NCBI GenBank assembly: GCA_026214975.1
Contig: JAOBSW010000259.1
Coordinates: 1-64,000, forward strand
Length of the DNA stretch: 64,000 bases
Direction of reading: 5' to 3'
DNA from: Gentiana macrophylla
Taxonomy: Eukaryota; Streptophyta; Magnoliopsida; Gentianales; Gentianaceae
Below the pieces are notes generated by a model. It made no database searches and was not told the DNA's origin. It was given only the letters and a program-made list of their open reading frames with translations. Each line of letters starts with the position of its first letter. Position 1 is the first letter of the stretch. Both the position numbers and the translations under genes were made by a program. Shown here one piece after another: positions 12,488-23,489 of the stretch.

Positions 12488-13288
12488 TTAACGAAGCTGC
12501 CTTATCTTCGCATTGACGGTTCCAATTTTCACAACAAAATCACTTAGAAGCATCTTTTTCTTGACAAAATCCCCTTCCGTATCATCAAATGGAAGAAAGC
12601 CATACACATCCTCCCAGAAAAGATCATCAATATGGCTGAAAATTAATTCCCCTGAATTCTTATTAGGTGGATCATTAAGACATGTTAACAGAAAAATGAT
12701 CTCATCATGAAGATTCTGAAAATCATCATTGAAAGGAGTCACTAGATGATTCTCAATGAAAAAGTAAACAAAGATCGATGCAGTTTGTCCAAATAGTATA
12801 GAATCACTTTGCTGCAAATATATGGCCTTAAGAGTTTCGAAATACAATCTAGCGACATCGGGCGTGACAGGATTGATCTTCTGCAACATATGAGAAAGCA
12901 TAGGGCTAACCTCAGATGCAATTTTTCCGTTGGCGTCTTTTGCCCAATAAAGAAATGTTAGGCATGCTGCATCACTAGCAAAGGCTTGAACAAACATTCT
13001 GAATCTTCCCAACTCCTTACTATCTATGCAGTTAGTGGTGAGTATCAAAAAATTCTTAAGAAATAATAGCTTCTCCTCCAAGGTTTCAATTTGTTTCTTG
13101 AATGGGACAATTTCACCGGCTTTGTGGGTAACAAGATCATTTAGAATGTCATGGATAGAATCCAAAAACTTCACAATCTTATCACTTGTTGAAGGCTTTA
13201 ATTGAAATGACAAAGGAAACAAATTTATGCACCATGCGTCTATTTCTATCTTCGACATCTGAATTTTTCCTTGTAATTCAAATGCCAA
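12488..13288 (-). CDS. R1-type NLR N-terminal domain-like protein, copy 2
   Basis: A 266-residue uninterrupted minus-strand frame. Residues about 60-80 read KKQIETLEEKLLFLKNFLI, and residues 112-117 read FLYWAK. A PDVARLYF segment lies near 143-150 and a KKMLLSDF segment near the end. This pattern resembles the N-terminal extension found ahead of the coiled-coil/NB-ARC in late-blight R1-type resistance proteins, which acts in effector sensing in some family members. No NB-ARC, P-loop or leucine-rich repeat follows. It is probably a fragment or exon of a captured NLR gene. The family call is from memory of motif patterns and is moderate. Confidence 0.45.
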   Translation of the reverse strand: MAFELQGKIQMSKIEIDAWCINLFPLSFQLKPSTSDKIVKFLDSIHDILNDLVTHKAGEIVPFKKQIETLEEKLLFLKNFLILTTNCIDSKELGRFRMFVQAFASDAACLTFLYWAKDANGKIASEVSPMLSHMLQKINPVTPDVARLYFETLKAIYLQQSDSILFGQTASIFVYFFIENHLVTPFNDDFQNLHDEIIFLLTCLNDPPNKNSGELIFSHIDDLFWEDVYGFLPFDDTEGDFVKKKMLLSDFVVKIGTVNAKIRQLR

Positions 13289-13640
13289 TGGATGCCAATC
13301 TGTGATGTCTCCTCTACGTATTGCATGGAATCGAGCAGCAAGAATTCCTTTTCTGCTTCGTCTTTTGCCATATCCTCAGTAGAGAAGTGATCACAGAGCT
13401 CAATCTTGCTCTGATTTCTTCATCAGTATCATCCCATGTTACAAACCATAAGAGGAACCCCCTCAGGAATTTAAGCTCCATCATGTATAAGTGCAGTTGA
13501 CTCCTTACCAGATCAGCCCACTTGACATGCTTCTCAATTAAATAGAGCTCTCTTGCAACAGATACAAAATACATGTAATCCATTTCTCTGCTTCCAAACT
13601 GATACAAGAATCTGAATATGTACCGAGTGAAGTTGTCGGA
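13289..13640 (-). pseudogene. Linker between the two R1-like domains
   Basis: A minus-strand frame (13607-13314) reads a helical, aromatic-rich stretch with ELKFLRGFLLWFV. This echoes the FLKNF segment of the neighbouring copies and looks like the start of another domain unit, running out of frame at both ends. It joins the domain at 13641-14172 to the one at 12488-13288, so all three pieces may have been one protein before small indels or exon loss. Confidence 0.35.
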
Positions 13641-14172
13641 TCATAAAATCATTTAGAAGCATCTTTTTATCAGAGAAAACCTCTTTCATCTCACCAGTGG
13701 GTAGAAGGAGATAAGAATGCTCACGGAAAAAAGCATAAACCTGGCTGCGGAGCCCATCTTCTTCTTCTGCTGCTGCTGCTGCGTTCTGATTAGTGAGAGA
13801 CGTGAAAAGTCGTATGAGCGGGTCTCGAAGAATCAGAAAGTCATCATCCAAGTGCTCAAAAAAGAAGTCAACCAAACTCGCGACAGTAGCCGAGAGAACA
13901 ATAGAATCAGATGAAGCTTGCAAGTTTTGGGAAAATAGGATTGTAACATCAGGTGCGTAAGGTATGAACTTGTGTAACATGTTAAAAAGGACAATGCTCA
14001 TCTCCGTCAGAGTTTTTCTGTCTGCTTCTTTTGCCCAATACAAGCATGCTAAGCATTCTGCATTGATGGCAAAAGCCGCAGAAAATTTCTTGATCCCAAG
14101 GAGTTTATTGCTATCTGTACAAGAAGCAGGGTTCCTCACCACTTCGTCCATAAATACTAGCTTGTCAATCAA
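13534..14172 (-). CDS. R1-type NLR N-terminal domain-like protein, copy 1
   Basis: A 212-residue minus-strand frame, clearly paralogous to the downstream copy at 12488-13288. Both share CLYWAK (residues 43-48), a P-x-x-PDV element near 72-76, an AS-V-FF-E element, DDF-x-L-x-D, and a KKMLLNDF element near residue 168. An alanine/glutamate-rich insert (residues about 130-140) is unique to this copy. The last 40 residues appear out of frame relative to the domain. The frame can be extended upstream to about 14230 without a start. Being in a CACTA element, it is likely captured host sequence. Confidence 0.45.
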   Translation of the reverse strand: MIDKLVFMDEVVRNPASCTDSNKLLGIKKFSAAFAINAECLACLYWAKEADRKTLTEMSIVLFNMLHKFIPYAPDVTILFSQNLQASSDSIVLSATVASLVDFFFEHLDDDFLILRDPLIRLFTSLTNQNAAAAAEEEDGLRSQVYAFFREHSYLLLPTGEMKEVFSDKKMLLNDFMIRQLHSVHIQILVSVWKQRNGLHVFCICCKRALFN

Positions 14173-14236
14173 GATATCGATTTGTGGGCATGGCTCACAA
14201 ATTTTTCCATGCCTTTCTGACTCAGTTATTATCTAA

Positions 14237-15036
14237 TACAAGAAAACTGCAAATTCAACTACATCCTCTTTACTATTATGAGTTCATAAATTAACGAAGC
14301 TGTATTTCGAAATACCCTATTCAAGTTATTGATTACAAACACATAAAGTATGTACTTTAGCAACAAAGGAAACTGACAGTGTCACCGTCCCTGATCCTGT
14401 AATGTCCAATACAGTCATCATCCGTAAGAAGCCAATGGCATCATAGCTAAGGCAAAAATGTCCCCACTAGTGCGACATGTGTACAAATATTCAAAACAAA
14501 GGATCACAACTAACATCGTAACACCAAAAGATTGATGAAGGATTTTCATACTGTTGCACAAAATGCAGCAATTTCCAGGCATATTCATCTGCTAAAACAA
14601 TCAGAAAAAGAAAGAATCGAAAGAATGAACATACCAAGACACCATCCCTGGCCCTCGCTTCGGCAAGTGACTGAAGGCCTCCTCAATCCCTCGTTTTAAC
14701 TGCACCACTGTCCCCAACTTTGGCACTACAGTTAGTGCTAGAAAAAACAACATGGAGATCAATATTACTAGTTCAAACGAGCCTACAATCGAACTGAGCT
14801 CAAACAACTCAGTTCATTACAATTTGGAAATGAGAAAAGAAAAGTATAAAACTAAAAAAAAATGGTCTAGGAAAAGAAAACCAACAAGACAAACATCAAC
14901 CACGTATGCTTATTGATGATTTCTATGCACTTCCTGTGAGCAATTACTTTAAATCTACGGTTTTTTCTCCGATTATTGGGTGTCGATGTAAGCATGTAGC
15001 TAAGAGAGATAATCACAAAAAGAGGAACCGTTCAAT
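14237..15036. other. CACTA interior, no clear gene
   Basis: A minus-strand frame at 14807-14601 begins with a hydrophobic stretch and ends without recognisable domains. It could be an upstream exon of the R1-like gene, but no splice pair could be assigned. Otherwise nothing supported. Confidence 0.35.
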
Positions 15037-15210
15037 TTAAGAACAGTAAGGGGCTTCTGGGGCAGCTTCTTGTACGAAAAGCTCATACGAGAGATGCTCT
15101 CTCTCAATCATAAAGGAAGGTTGCAGTGCAGCTGCATTTGACTTGAAAGAAAACCGAGGTATATCAATTTCATCATCATCCTTCTCTGTATTCCTCAACA
15201 ACTGCATCAT
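15037..15210 (-). CDS. Short ORF of unknown function
   Basis: A 57-codon minus-strand frame starting with two methionines and rich in acidic and aromatic residues, with an ELFVQEAAPEAP segment before the stop. The composition looks like genuine protein rather than AT-rich noise, and it lies upstream of the R1-like domains on the same strand. It could be an exon of the captured gene. I do not recognise a family. Confidence 0.25.
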   Translation of the reverse strand: MMQLLRNTEKDDDEIDIPRFSFKSNAAALQPSFMIEREHLSYELFVQEAAPEAPYCS

Positions 15211-16324
15211 TTCACTTCAAAAATTCAAGACAAAAAATGAGCAAATGTTGATGATTTCATGCCTTTAAATAATAACCTGATAGTATATTGGAATTAGATT
15301 ATTTATTTGTTGTAAAGTAAAGGCTTGAAAAGGAAATGTAACAATACACAAATAGACAAATACCTAACTTCATTTCATTCTCCAATTCGAACTTTTAACT
15401 AAGTTATAATTTAATGCTTCCTCAGAATCAAAACCAAATATCCTGATTCACAACACCTAGACTGCTAGAGTGAAAATAAATTTAGGTGAACAAGAACATA
15501 TTATAGGCATAATTAGGAAGATCAATCTTCCCATTTCCATAATGCAAGAACTCAGATTATAAGCTGAGCAGAGGACTGAAACTGTGAAATCTAGCAGGAC
15601 ACACACTGATTATCAACAAGACAGACCTCTAACAAGAGCAAAAAAGGTCTTAACTAAACCATATCAAGTTTTCAGCATTTCCATCTATATGTATATACAT
15701 ATCGACACTTTCATCCCCTCAGATAAGATCTCAGATAAGATCTTGACTTTTGTTTGGAATGATACAACACAAACAAAAAGAGAAAACAGGGGAAGAAAAA
15801 AATTACTCACGGAACTCAGAAGATGAACAGAGTTACAGCAACTGGCGAATCGTTTCTTGCGTTCTTTGACCATCAAAGTTGTAGTTGTAGTTTTTAAAAA
15901 TCAGGAGATTCTGGACAAAGCAAGATAAATCAGACTCAAACAACCTTTCAACAGCAGTAATGTAGAATTAGAAGTATTGAGTTTTCTATACTTCTTGAGA
16001 ACCATTCCAATGGGCAGTCTTAACATACTTTATTAAACAAACAACAATGATGAAATATTAACAAGAGAAAAAAATTCTTACTGACCACTAATATTACTAG
16101 CATTATTTGAGAAGTACTACTACTTAATCGGAAAACTTCCACAACTTTTCAATAATAAGAGATTATATATAAAGCTCTCATTTTGATATCCAAGACATAA
16201 AAGTCGCTATACAAGCCAAAAAAAGCAATAAAAAAAAGGTCACAAGAAGCACAGAATCAATTTGAAAAAGCATTAAAGGAAAGGCCAACAATGAAGGAGA
16301 AATCCAAAGTTTCATGAATGCATA
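15211..16324. other. CACTA interior, no gene recognised
   Basis: AT-rich sequence with only short overlapping frames (15584-15826 plus, 15685-15876 minus) without protein-like character. Nothing else supported. Confidence 0.4.
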
Positions 16325-17010
16325 ATGATGATAGCCCATCCGAACTACGCCACGTGTCGTCCTCTTAGGACGTGTAATAAATGATTAGCCCCTAAACATA
16401 GGGCATTAAGGGTCAGAGCCCCCAGACCTTACCTAAGGGCAGTTCCTTACAGTGTGGGAGATCGGTAGAAACTCCTCCTCCAGCCACCGCAGTCGGCCAA
16501 GGCATGGCGTGGCGAAGAGGAGTCGCTTCGGATTCCGCCATAGTGGGCCTGGGGCAGAGTGCGGGGACGCTTAGACCAACCCGGATGTTATTCCACGTGC
16601 TAAATAATCAAGATAAATGAGGAAAGAATCCTTAGTCATAAATACTGTGATATTGACATTAAATATGTCCATAATTATCCTTAAATCATAGGTATTTAGG
16701 CGTGTATATCCTTAGGGAAATAATAATGATAATTATGATACAATTCCTTGCAGGATCAGGAAAGGGATAAATCATCCCCAATATAAACAACCCTAAGGAA
16801 CTACGAAAGATTTGATTACAATTCAATTATTGGATACGTAGGCAACTCAAGAGAAATAACTCGAGAGCTCAGTCTAAATACACAAAAAACATGTCCCTCT
16901 TTACACACGAATTAGGGTTCTAGGGGATTTAGGTTTTTATCAAAAAGATAATCGACCCGGATTTATTCATGTATTTAATTCCAAAGACCGCCACACAATT
17001 TACCTTGGTT
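16325..17010 (+). repeat. LTR-like block inside CACTA element
   Basis: The block starts near TGATGATAGCCC and ends near CCGCCACACA. It contains a TATA-like AATATAAACAACCC at about 16779 and has a GC content unlike its surroundings. The layout of conserved front, TATA and transcribed tail resembles a solo LTR of a gypsy element or a small TRIM. I could not find a convincing 5-bp target duplication, so the boundaries are approximate. Confidence 0.4.
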
Positions 17011-17348
17011 ATGTAGACCTCTTCCTGTCAAGATTTTTAACCATCGACTTCACACGCAGCGGTGGGACGGTGGTCCAGTGGAGGAGTTGGGCTGCGTCAT
17101 CGCTCTTGAAGCTTCAGGAGGCCGATGTAGTGCTCGCACCTACTCGCCTGCTCAGGGCTCATCCTTGCTTGAGAGTATAGATATACTGGAACAGGACTAG
17201 GGAGGGAGCTTGGGAGGCGGCTGGGAGGGATTTTGGGCTTAGGTAAAGCGGATGTAATAATTGAAGGAGGGAATGCACATTAGCAGGAAATTTCAGTTAC
17301 TAATTTTCTCTATATATATTTTTAAATGAGTTGGTATTAAAAATAGTA
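17011..17348. other. GC-richer spacer in CACTA element
   Basis: A stretch with GGGAGG and GGAGG runs (17050-17240). It may be the leader of the LTR-like block before it, or captured sequence. No frame above 60 codons and no recognised feature. Confidence 0.35.
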
Positions 17349-17621
17349 CTCCGTCCGATCCCATTTTATTTGTCATGTTTCCTTTTGGGTTTGTCCCAAG
17401 ATAAATGTCCACTTTGTGTATTTATTGTAAAATTTCCTCAAATGCCCTTCCCTCTATACATTATTTACAACAAAAAGTGTGCAGCATTAAATGTTCAAAC
17501 AACTACTTAAAGGGCATAAATGTAAAAATATTAGATTATTTAATGAGATTCAAAGATTAACTACATTTTTCTTAATTTGTGTGAAAAGTCAAACGAGACA
17601 AATAAAATAAGACGGAGGGAG
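17349..17621. mobile_element. Stowaway MITE, 273 bp
   Basis: The ends read CTCCGTCCGATCCCATTTTA and, on the other strand, CTCCCTCCGTCTTATTTTAT. They are inverted repeats of the Stowaway type, flanked by the expected TA target duplication (17347-17348 and 17622-17623). Such elements are mobilised by mariner-type transposases. Confidence 0.9.
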
Positions 17622-17639
17622 TAAATTGTATCTTTTTTT

Positions 17640-17851
17640 ACAAGAAAATTAATTGTATCAGAAAATATATTATAACAATAATAATGAGGGGAATTTTTTT
17701 TATTGATCACTTAATGAGGGGAAGTATGATCAATAATGACCGGAATCGAGATTTGGTCATCAACTTGTCAAATAATTTATGTCTCCTCATTATAGCTATC
17801 CTTTAATGACAAAATTTTGACCCCTCCTTAAAATCCATTTTTCTTGTAGTG
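17640..17851. repeat. Right subterminal repeats and terminus of CACTA element
   Basis: Several TAATGAGGGGA and CCTCATTATAG-type units precede the terminal TTTTTCTTGTAGTG at 17838-17851. They pair in kind with the array at the left end (10090-10560). Confidence 0.75.
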
Positions 17852-18960
17852 AGCTATATTCTCTATGGAAGGGAAGCGTGTAAACAACGACATTCTGATG
17901 ATGCTGAACCATATGATTATGAATCATGTGGGTTATACGTATCTCATCTAAATGTGACTAAGACACCCTTTTATGAAAATGGTTATAAAATATAGAAAAT
18001 TGACTAGAGCCAAAACATATTGATGTTTGTTGGCTTATGACAATTTATACCATACATAATTGTTTATCTCTCTTGGACTATTTTAGAAATAGTTGAATGT
18101 ACTTATTGAAGTACGACAATTCTGAAAGCCCAAAAAGTTCGAGCTAGCACGAATATGAGATAAATGAAACTTAGGAATTAATATTCAATTGGATTGAAGC
18201 AATTAATAACTGGAGGGTGTTTCAGAAGTTGTCTGAAAAGGAATAAGATTCCCCCTTGAAGGATGCCATTCGTGGATACCCAATTAGATTGTGTTTCTAA
18301 AATGGAAACAACACTTTATACGATAAAGGTGTGAAGTACGCCATGCAGAGAATCCCTTATTCGTTTTGGGATAGTGCCCTAAATCAAAACACATACTTAA
18401 CTGAGCTTCAAAGAATAAGGTTGAATAAATTCCATCTTAGATATGGAAGGGGATAATGTCGAATCTACTTTAACCGGTGATTTGAAGTTGTCATAGGCAA
18501 AGTCAGAAAGGCTTGGAGCCTAGTACGACAAATGCAACTTTGTGGAATATCTTAGCAAGTACGCTAGATATCATTTACTTGCCCGCGGAGCAAAAGGTGT
18601 TTGTCTCCAAACATGTTGTCTTCTAGAGGAAGTGTTTCTTCCAAAAGAAACAGTGAGAGTAAAATGAGATCTCAAAAGAGTTTGAGAGCCACAAGGAGAG
18701 ATTCAACCATAGGAACGTGAGCAGACACCACATGGTGATGAGGTGTCGAACACTGCTCAGTGCACACAAATGTTCTATAAGACTGCAGATAACCTTAAGC
18801 CTGAAAATTATGTTCATCTTGAAGAATGAATATCTCACGACTAATGAAGAAATGTGTGAAAGGAAAGATTGAGAGATATGGCCAAGAGCCATAATATCTG
18901 AATTAGATTCCATCAATGACAACCAAGTTGTGAACCTAGACTGTCTTACCTAGAGGGAAT
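17852..18960 (+). pseudogene. Copia integrase remnant
   Basis: A reading at 17953-17995 gives VTKTPFYENGYK, matching the KMTK-PF-G segment after the integrase zinc finger of copia elements. At about 18596-18640 it reads VFVSKHVVF with a frameshift into EEVFLPKETV, the conserved integrase-RT boundary. Stops and frameshifts are frequent between them. The zinc finger itself should lie left of the CACTA insertion but was not recognised. Confidence 0.75.
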
Positions 18961-19773
18961 GTCCCTGAAAGGCTGACATGGATAGTAATAAGATTACCAT
19001 AAGGCTAAAGTGACGGCTGAAGGGTACAGGGTGTAAACCTTGTAATTATCTTTATGCTGCCAGTTGAGCCTAGTTCTATTCAGACTATGCTTGCTATAAC
19101 TTTGTATCATGGCTATATGATAGTGTTGAAGACGTTGGGCAAACAGCTCGGTGTTCATAGACGATAACATGATATGTGAGCCCACGATATCCATTTATGG
19201 ACTCAAACAAGTTTCTCTAGACAATTTATTTGTTTGATAATCAAAGGAGTTTGATTTAGTCAAAAGAAGGGATATGCCCAATGTGCAAGAGGGATAGTGG
19301 GAGTGTGTTACGATTTTTGAGTAAGGTATTGGATCTCTCTCAGAATTATCACCCCATGTCGAGTCGATCAATGTTTGGTAGTTCAAGTTCTTTACTTAAA
19401 GCATTTGGATTAGCACTTATCTTCTTAAATAGGAATCTATAGTGATATATTTAGCTCTTTGTTAGTTTATAGTTTACATATATAAATGTGATGCTAAAAG
19501 AGTTTAGCATAGATCGCGACAAGAGATACCGCTAGCCAGTGTTCTCAAGATCTATATATGTTAGGACGTTAGTCCTAAAGATAAGGTGAAAGATGATGCT
19601 TATGGAAGGTTTCTTTGCTGCTGCGGTAGGAACCATCATAAAAGTAATGTCAGATGTTCATAGTCCATGAAGAGTCATGAGCAAGTATGAAAGTAAATCG
19701 GTGAATGTGAGAATATCCTTAAACAAGTTAAGGATGGTTTCTAGTTTATTGTAACTTGGAATCGGATAAATAT
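18961..19773 (+). pseudogene. Copia reverse transcriptase remnant
   Basis: SIYGLKQ is readable at about 19188-19208, followed by a degraded stretch resembling the RT thumb. A YRDR motif near 19513 and an LKQVKDGF-like segment near 19720-19740 follow in copia order. The YVDD catalytic box could not be found. The frame is heavily broken. It is cut at 19773 by the solo LTR. Confidence 0.75.
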
Positions 19774-21474
19774 TGTTGGATATATTTTAAGTTTTAATGA
19801 TGAGTGTCGAATAGTCAATTTATTATAGAGAAAAGGCAAAAGATGTATAGATCAAATGTATAGATTTATTAGAGTTTGATCTTTGTATAGGTTTGATCAA
19901 ACAAGCATTGTAATTAGGTCAATGGATCAGACAAGATACTGCCTCAGATCAAGAGGTTAACTAGGTCAAGAGAGTGTCTAGAACTCCGTGAAGATCAAGA
20001 CTGAGGATACAAACTCAGTTATTGAAGGCTAAAGGATCAAACTTAGTATTTAAAGTCAAGGATATGGAATCAGAATTTAGGGAAGCCTGTGATGACCTAA
20101 ACTGATTACATATACCTTGTGTACAAGGTCTAAGTTCCATATATTTAGTGGTTATTGGAACTTAGTTATGTTCAAAATGGTGTACTCTAACTTCACAATA
20201 AAAATTTAGACAAGAAGAAGTCAGCTAATGTGTTATTAAAACACAGCAGACTTAAACCTGCTGAGAAATATGTACATCAGCAGGCTGTTATACTTCAGAT
20301 ATTTGTTGAGTGTATTTCTCGATTTAATCAAAGGTTACATTGGATGATTACAAGGATAAGGATGAATTACAAGCCTTGATTTTGTCAACAAATCAATGGC
20401 CAAGATAAAAGGAACGTTGGAAAGATTCAGAGGATTAACCAATTGACACAAGTCAAAGGGTGGACAGACTGAAAACTGACAAAAATCAAACTGACAGTGT
20501 CAGTACTATGAACAGAGACAGAAAGCAAGTCAAGATGGAGACAAATATAAAACGGATATGTTTGAAATTCAAACATAAGTCACAGGATTCTCACCTATAA
20601 ATAGAAGACTCATGATTCAGATACAAGTGATGAAAAACAAATAATCTACTCAAAGCTATCAAGTTTTTGATCAAGAAAATCACCCTGCTGACATACACAG
20701 AGCTTTAATTGACTGATCAAGAAATATCTTCAAGTGTAACATGCTATTAAGTTACATCAAGTATACACACTTGAAGACATCAAGCTGCTGATCATTTCAT
20801 CCTGATCAAGTCATTGACCGAATCATTTACTTGATTCAAACTTTCTTTTACAAGAAACCTCTTTCAAGACAGAGAAGCACTTAGGTGTCAAGAATCTGTT
20901 GTTTGTGGTGGAGTGGTGAAGAGGCAATCCTACCTCCAAGGACCAAAGTGGAATACTTTGGAACAAAGAATCCTACATGTTTCAAATGTTCGGGTTTGTG
21001 AAGCCATGGTTATTGGTGAAGACCAGATAGCTTAGGATTTTTGTAATCGCAACCTCAAAGATCTCTAGTGAATTTCCTCCAACATCATAGAGAAGAGTGG
21101 GTGACGGGATTACACCACCCGGAACCACTATAAAATTGCCTACTTACTTTATGCATTTACTTTTCGCATTTAGTATAACGATCACATATAAACTCATGAA
21201 ACTAGCCTTTGAATCACTCATTTACACTACTAAGTATCTAATACTTAGTATCATTCTTTAACAACAAGTAATAAGGCTTAAACTAAATATATTCCGTTGC
21301 AACAAATCTAGTTATATCAACTGTCAGTAGACTACTGAGTGGTCAGCAGACTACTAAGCAGTCAGCAGGCTACTGACATTGCTGAGTTTGTTAACTCCAA
21401 AAGTTTTAAGTGTTAAGTTTATTCACCCCCCCCCCCCCTCTAAACTTAACCAAATCATTTTCAAGGGACCAACA
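19774..21474 (+). mobile_element. Solo LTR (SIRE-like copia), 1701 bp, with 5-bp target duplication
   Basis: The block begins TGTTGGATAT and ends GGGACCAACA, so its ends form the inverted repeat TGTTGG/CCAACA. It is flanked on both sides by AATAT (19769-19773 and 21475-21479). A TATA box (CCTATAAATAGAAG, about 20594-20607) lies in the middle. A run of 14 to 15 cytosines followed by TCTAAACTTAA (21426-21450) is close to the right end, as in SIRE-type LTRs. There is no internal region, so it is a solo LTR left by LTR-LTR recombination. It splits the copia element between RT and RNase H. Confidence 0.9.
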
Positions 21475-21479
21475 AATAT

Positions 21480-21939
21480 AGATATACAGACGTATATCCT
21501 GAGTCTTATAAGGCGAGTGGGAGCTACAGTCTGGGTTTGTAGTCACTTTGGTTAAGTGAAGCAGTGAGCTGGAAATGTTCTCAGCAAGTGATCACTGTAA
21601 ATTCTACAACTAAGCCAAAACACAGTAGTGTCTTTGAGGCCTGATGGAAGCAATACGTGGATCTTAGAGGTTCATTCCGAACCTTTCTCGGTTCCTCCAC
21701 ATTTACTATATAGCTGATATAGTTTTGGATTCATTGCTTGAAGGAAGGACCAGGGTCTCATCAGAGATTCATGTGTGTTGAGGCGGTTCCTTTTGACTTG
21801 GTCATTTGAAGCATGATAGGAAGATAGTCTGAGTCCCTATGGGTAGCGATCCGTTCACGGCGAGGGCTAGTTGCGAGTATTGCATGAGATTCTTGTGTTT
21901 CAACTTGGTCTTGTGTGTGCGAGTGATTGGTTTTAGGCC
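21480..21939 (+). pseudogene. Copia RNase H remnant
   Basis: From 21510 the reading gives SGSY then, after a shift, EAVSWKCSQQ and VNSTTKP. These match the QSG...GAVSWKS-KQ...STTEAEY pattern of copia RNase H. It continues the RT interrupted at 19773. Stops and frameshifts are present; not functional. Confidence 0.75.
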
Positions 21940-21950
21940 AAGTGGGAAAT
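21940..21950 (+). promoter_or_regulatory. Copia polypurine tract
   Basis: AAGTGGGAAAT immediately precedes the TGTTGAAATAG start of the 3' LTR, the standard place for plus-strand priming. Confidence 0.8.
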
Positions 21951-23489
21951 TGTTGAAATAGTGTCCTAAACCTAATCGGGTTGGACCGGATCCGACCGGG
22001 TCGGATCATTTCTACTATTTCTTTATGATTATACATATATAATAAATAGTTTTTATGTTGTCATATATTTGTTCTTTTAAAAAACCAATTATGAATTGTT
22101 ATATGATAATGTCCTTAGTATTAAACTGTGATAGAGAAACCATGATAGGCGATTATGGTTGATGAGATCTAGAACCACTTTAATAAGTTTGATACTTAAA
22201 TTTCTCTAGGCTTATGTACTATTAACAGGGCATTTGATAGTACAAACAGGCTAGCACGTATTAGATGTCTTCTGTCTTTAAGGGCAGGGATAGATCTCGT
22301 CTATCAAAGTGTGGAGACACTTGGGCTGTACGTGGACGTGTATTAGAGAATGCGACGTTAGATTGGCCCACTTACATCGTTAAGTGTCACACTATGTGAC
22401 GGTTGTGTAATTATCCTTAGGGACCGAGTCTACATGGCATCACGGTGTGGATTGTCATGCTTTGACACTATTGAGGTTTCCTCAGCCATGGGGCGATCAT
22501 GCGGTAGTGATTGGGTATGATACTGAAGCATGCGGAGTATACATGCTAGGTCGTCTGGGAATCGCGTACCCTATATATGAGTAGGGTGAATATCCAAAAG
22601 AGCCTTCCTATAAGGAATGTCTAGTTCTCGTGAATCTTTGCAAAGTGGGAGTAAATGAGTTATTCCGAGAGAGCTTGATATCCAGATTATGGGATACGAT
22701 CAAGATACGATCGTATGGATATAACTACAGCGATAGGATTCTATTTACACGCTAACCGAGCACATGAAAGGTAGTAGTCATTGCGTATTGACTCTTCCGA
22801 TGATTGGGGGTCATGGACGTGTTGCTAGACGCTATCCGTGATCGTTAGATGTGAAGGGCATTTTTGTAATTGCGCATTATGTCTGTGGTCAACATATTCG
22901 GGAGCCTATTGGGTCACACACATATGAACATCGAGTCGGATTAACATGTGGTTATAGTTGATAACCAGATAAGAAAAGAATTTATCACATACTATAAAGG
23001 TTATAATGGTAAATTAATATGGTGGTATTTATTTATTATGAATAAATGTAATACAAGATATTAATTATGTTGATTAATTAAATATATGTATTTTGATACA
23101 TGTGGGGCGCATGTCATGATGCATACTGATACACATGTATTTTGCAAATTAATTAATCATAGTATTATATTAATTAAAGAATATTCCGGATGCCAATTTA
23201 TTGCTATAAGGGGGCGGGTATTAAGTGTATAAGATACACTTGGATTGTGCAATTTAATTAATAAGATTACCATATATTAATATTGGATATTAATTGATTT
23301 TTTTGTAAAAATAGATTTATGGTAATAAGATGAAGATATATTCAATATAAAGATATTGTCAATATATATCTTGGAAATATATTTAATATAAGATATTAAA
23401 TATTAATGAGATAAATAAATCAAAGGGATTTTCCTTATTTTATTAGGAAAATGTTTTCTCTCTGCTCAATCTACTAGGAAGCTTCTCCC
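21951..23489 (+). repeat. Partial 3' LTR of copia element
   Basis: It starts TGTTGAAATAG after the polypurine tract. Its last 520 bases match 6342-6988 of the 5' LTR. Homology stops at 23489 after CTTCTCCC, so the 400-bp tail seen at 6989-7388 is missing. That tail was not found elsewhere to the right in the window. Confidence 0.85.

Larger units (their letters stand above)
10090..17851. mobile_element. CACTA (En/Spm-type) DNA transposon with captured sequence
   Basis: The right end at 17851, read on the minus strand, is CACTACAAGAAAAATGG, the classic CACTA terminus. The left end at about 10090 reads TACAAGAAATATGGG after a mutated first three bases. Inside both ends are many short subterminal repeats built around CCTCATTA/TAATGAGG. 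It interrupts the copia pol region, since integrase resumes at about 17855. No transposase was recognised inside, so it is probably non-autonomous. A 3-bp target duplication is not evident. Confidence 0.8.
6342..23489 (+). mobile_element. Decayed Ty1/copia retrotransposon, split by nested insertions
   Basis: It is defined by a partial 5' LTR ending at 7388, a primer-binding site at 7390, degraded integrase, RT and RNase H in copia order, a polypurine tract at 21940 and a 3' LTR from 21951. After removing the CACTA insertion (10090-17851) and the solo LTR (19774-21474) the remaining sequence is about 7.7 kb, a plausible copia size. All coding parts are full of stops. The left part of the 5' LTR is displaced by the Tat element. 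The right part of the 3' LTR is missing after 23489. Confidence 0.85.

Noticed and set aside
16320..17015. 5-bp duplication for the LTR-like block in the CACTA element
   Set aside because: No matching flanks for any TG...CA boundary tried.
10087..17854. 3-bp target duplication around the CACTA element
   Set aside because: Flanking triplets (TAC and AGC) do not match; the left end is mutated.
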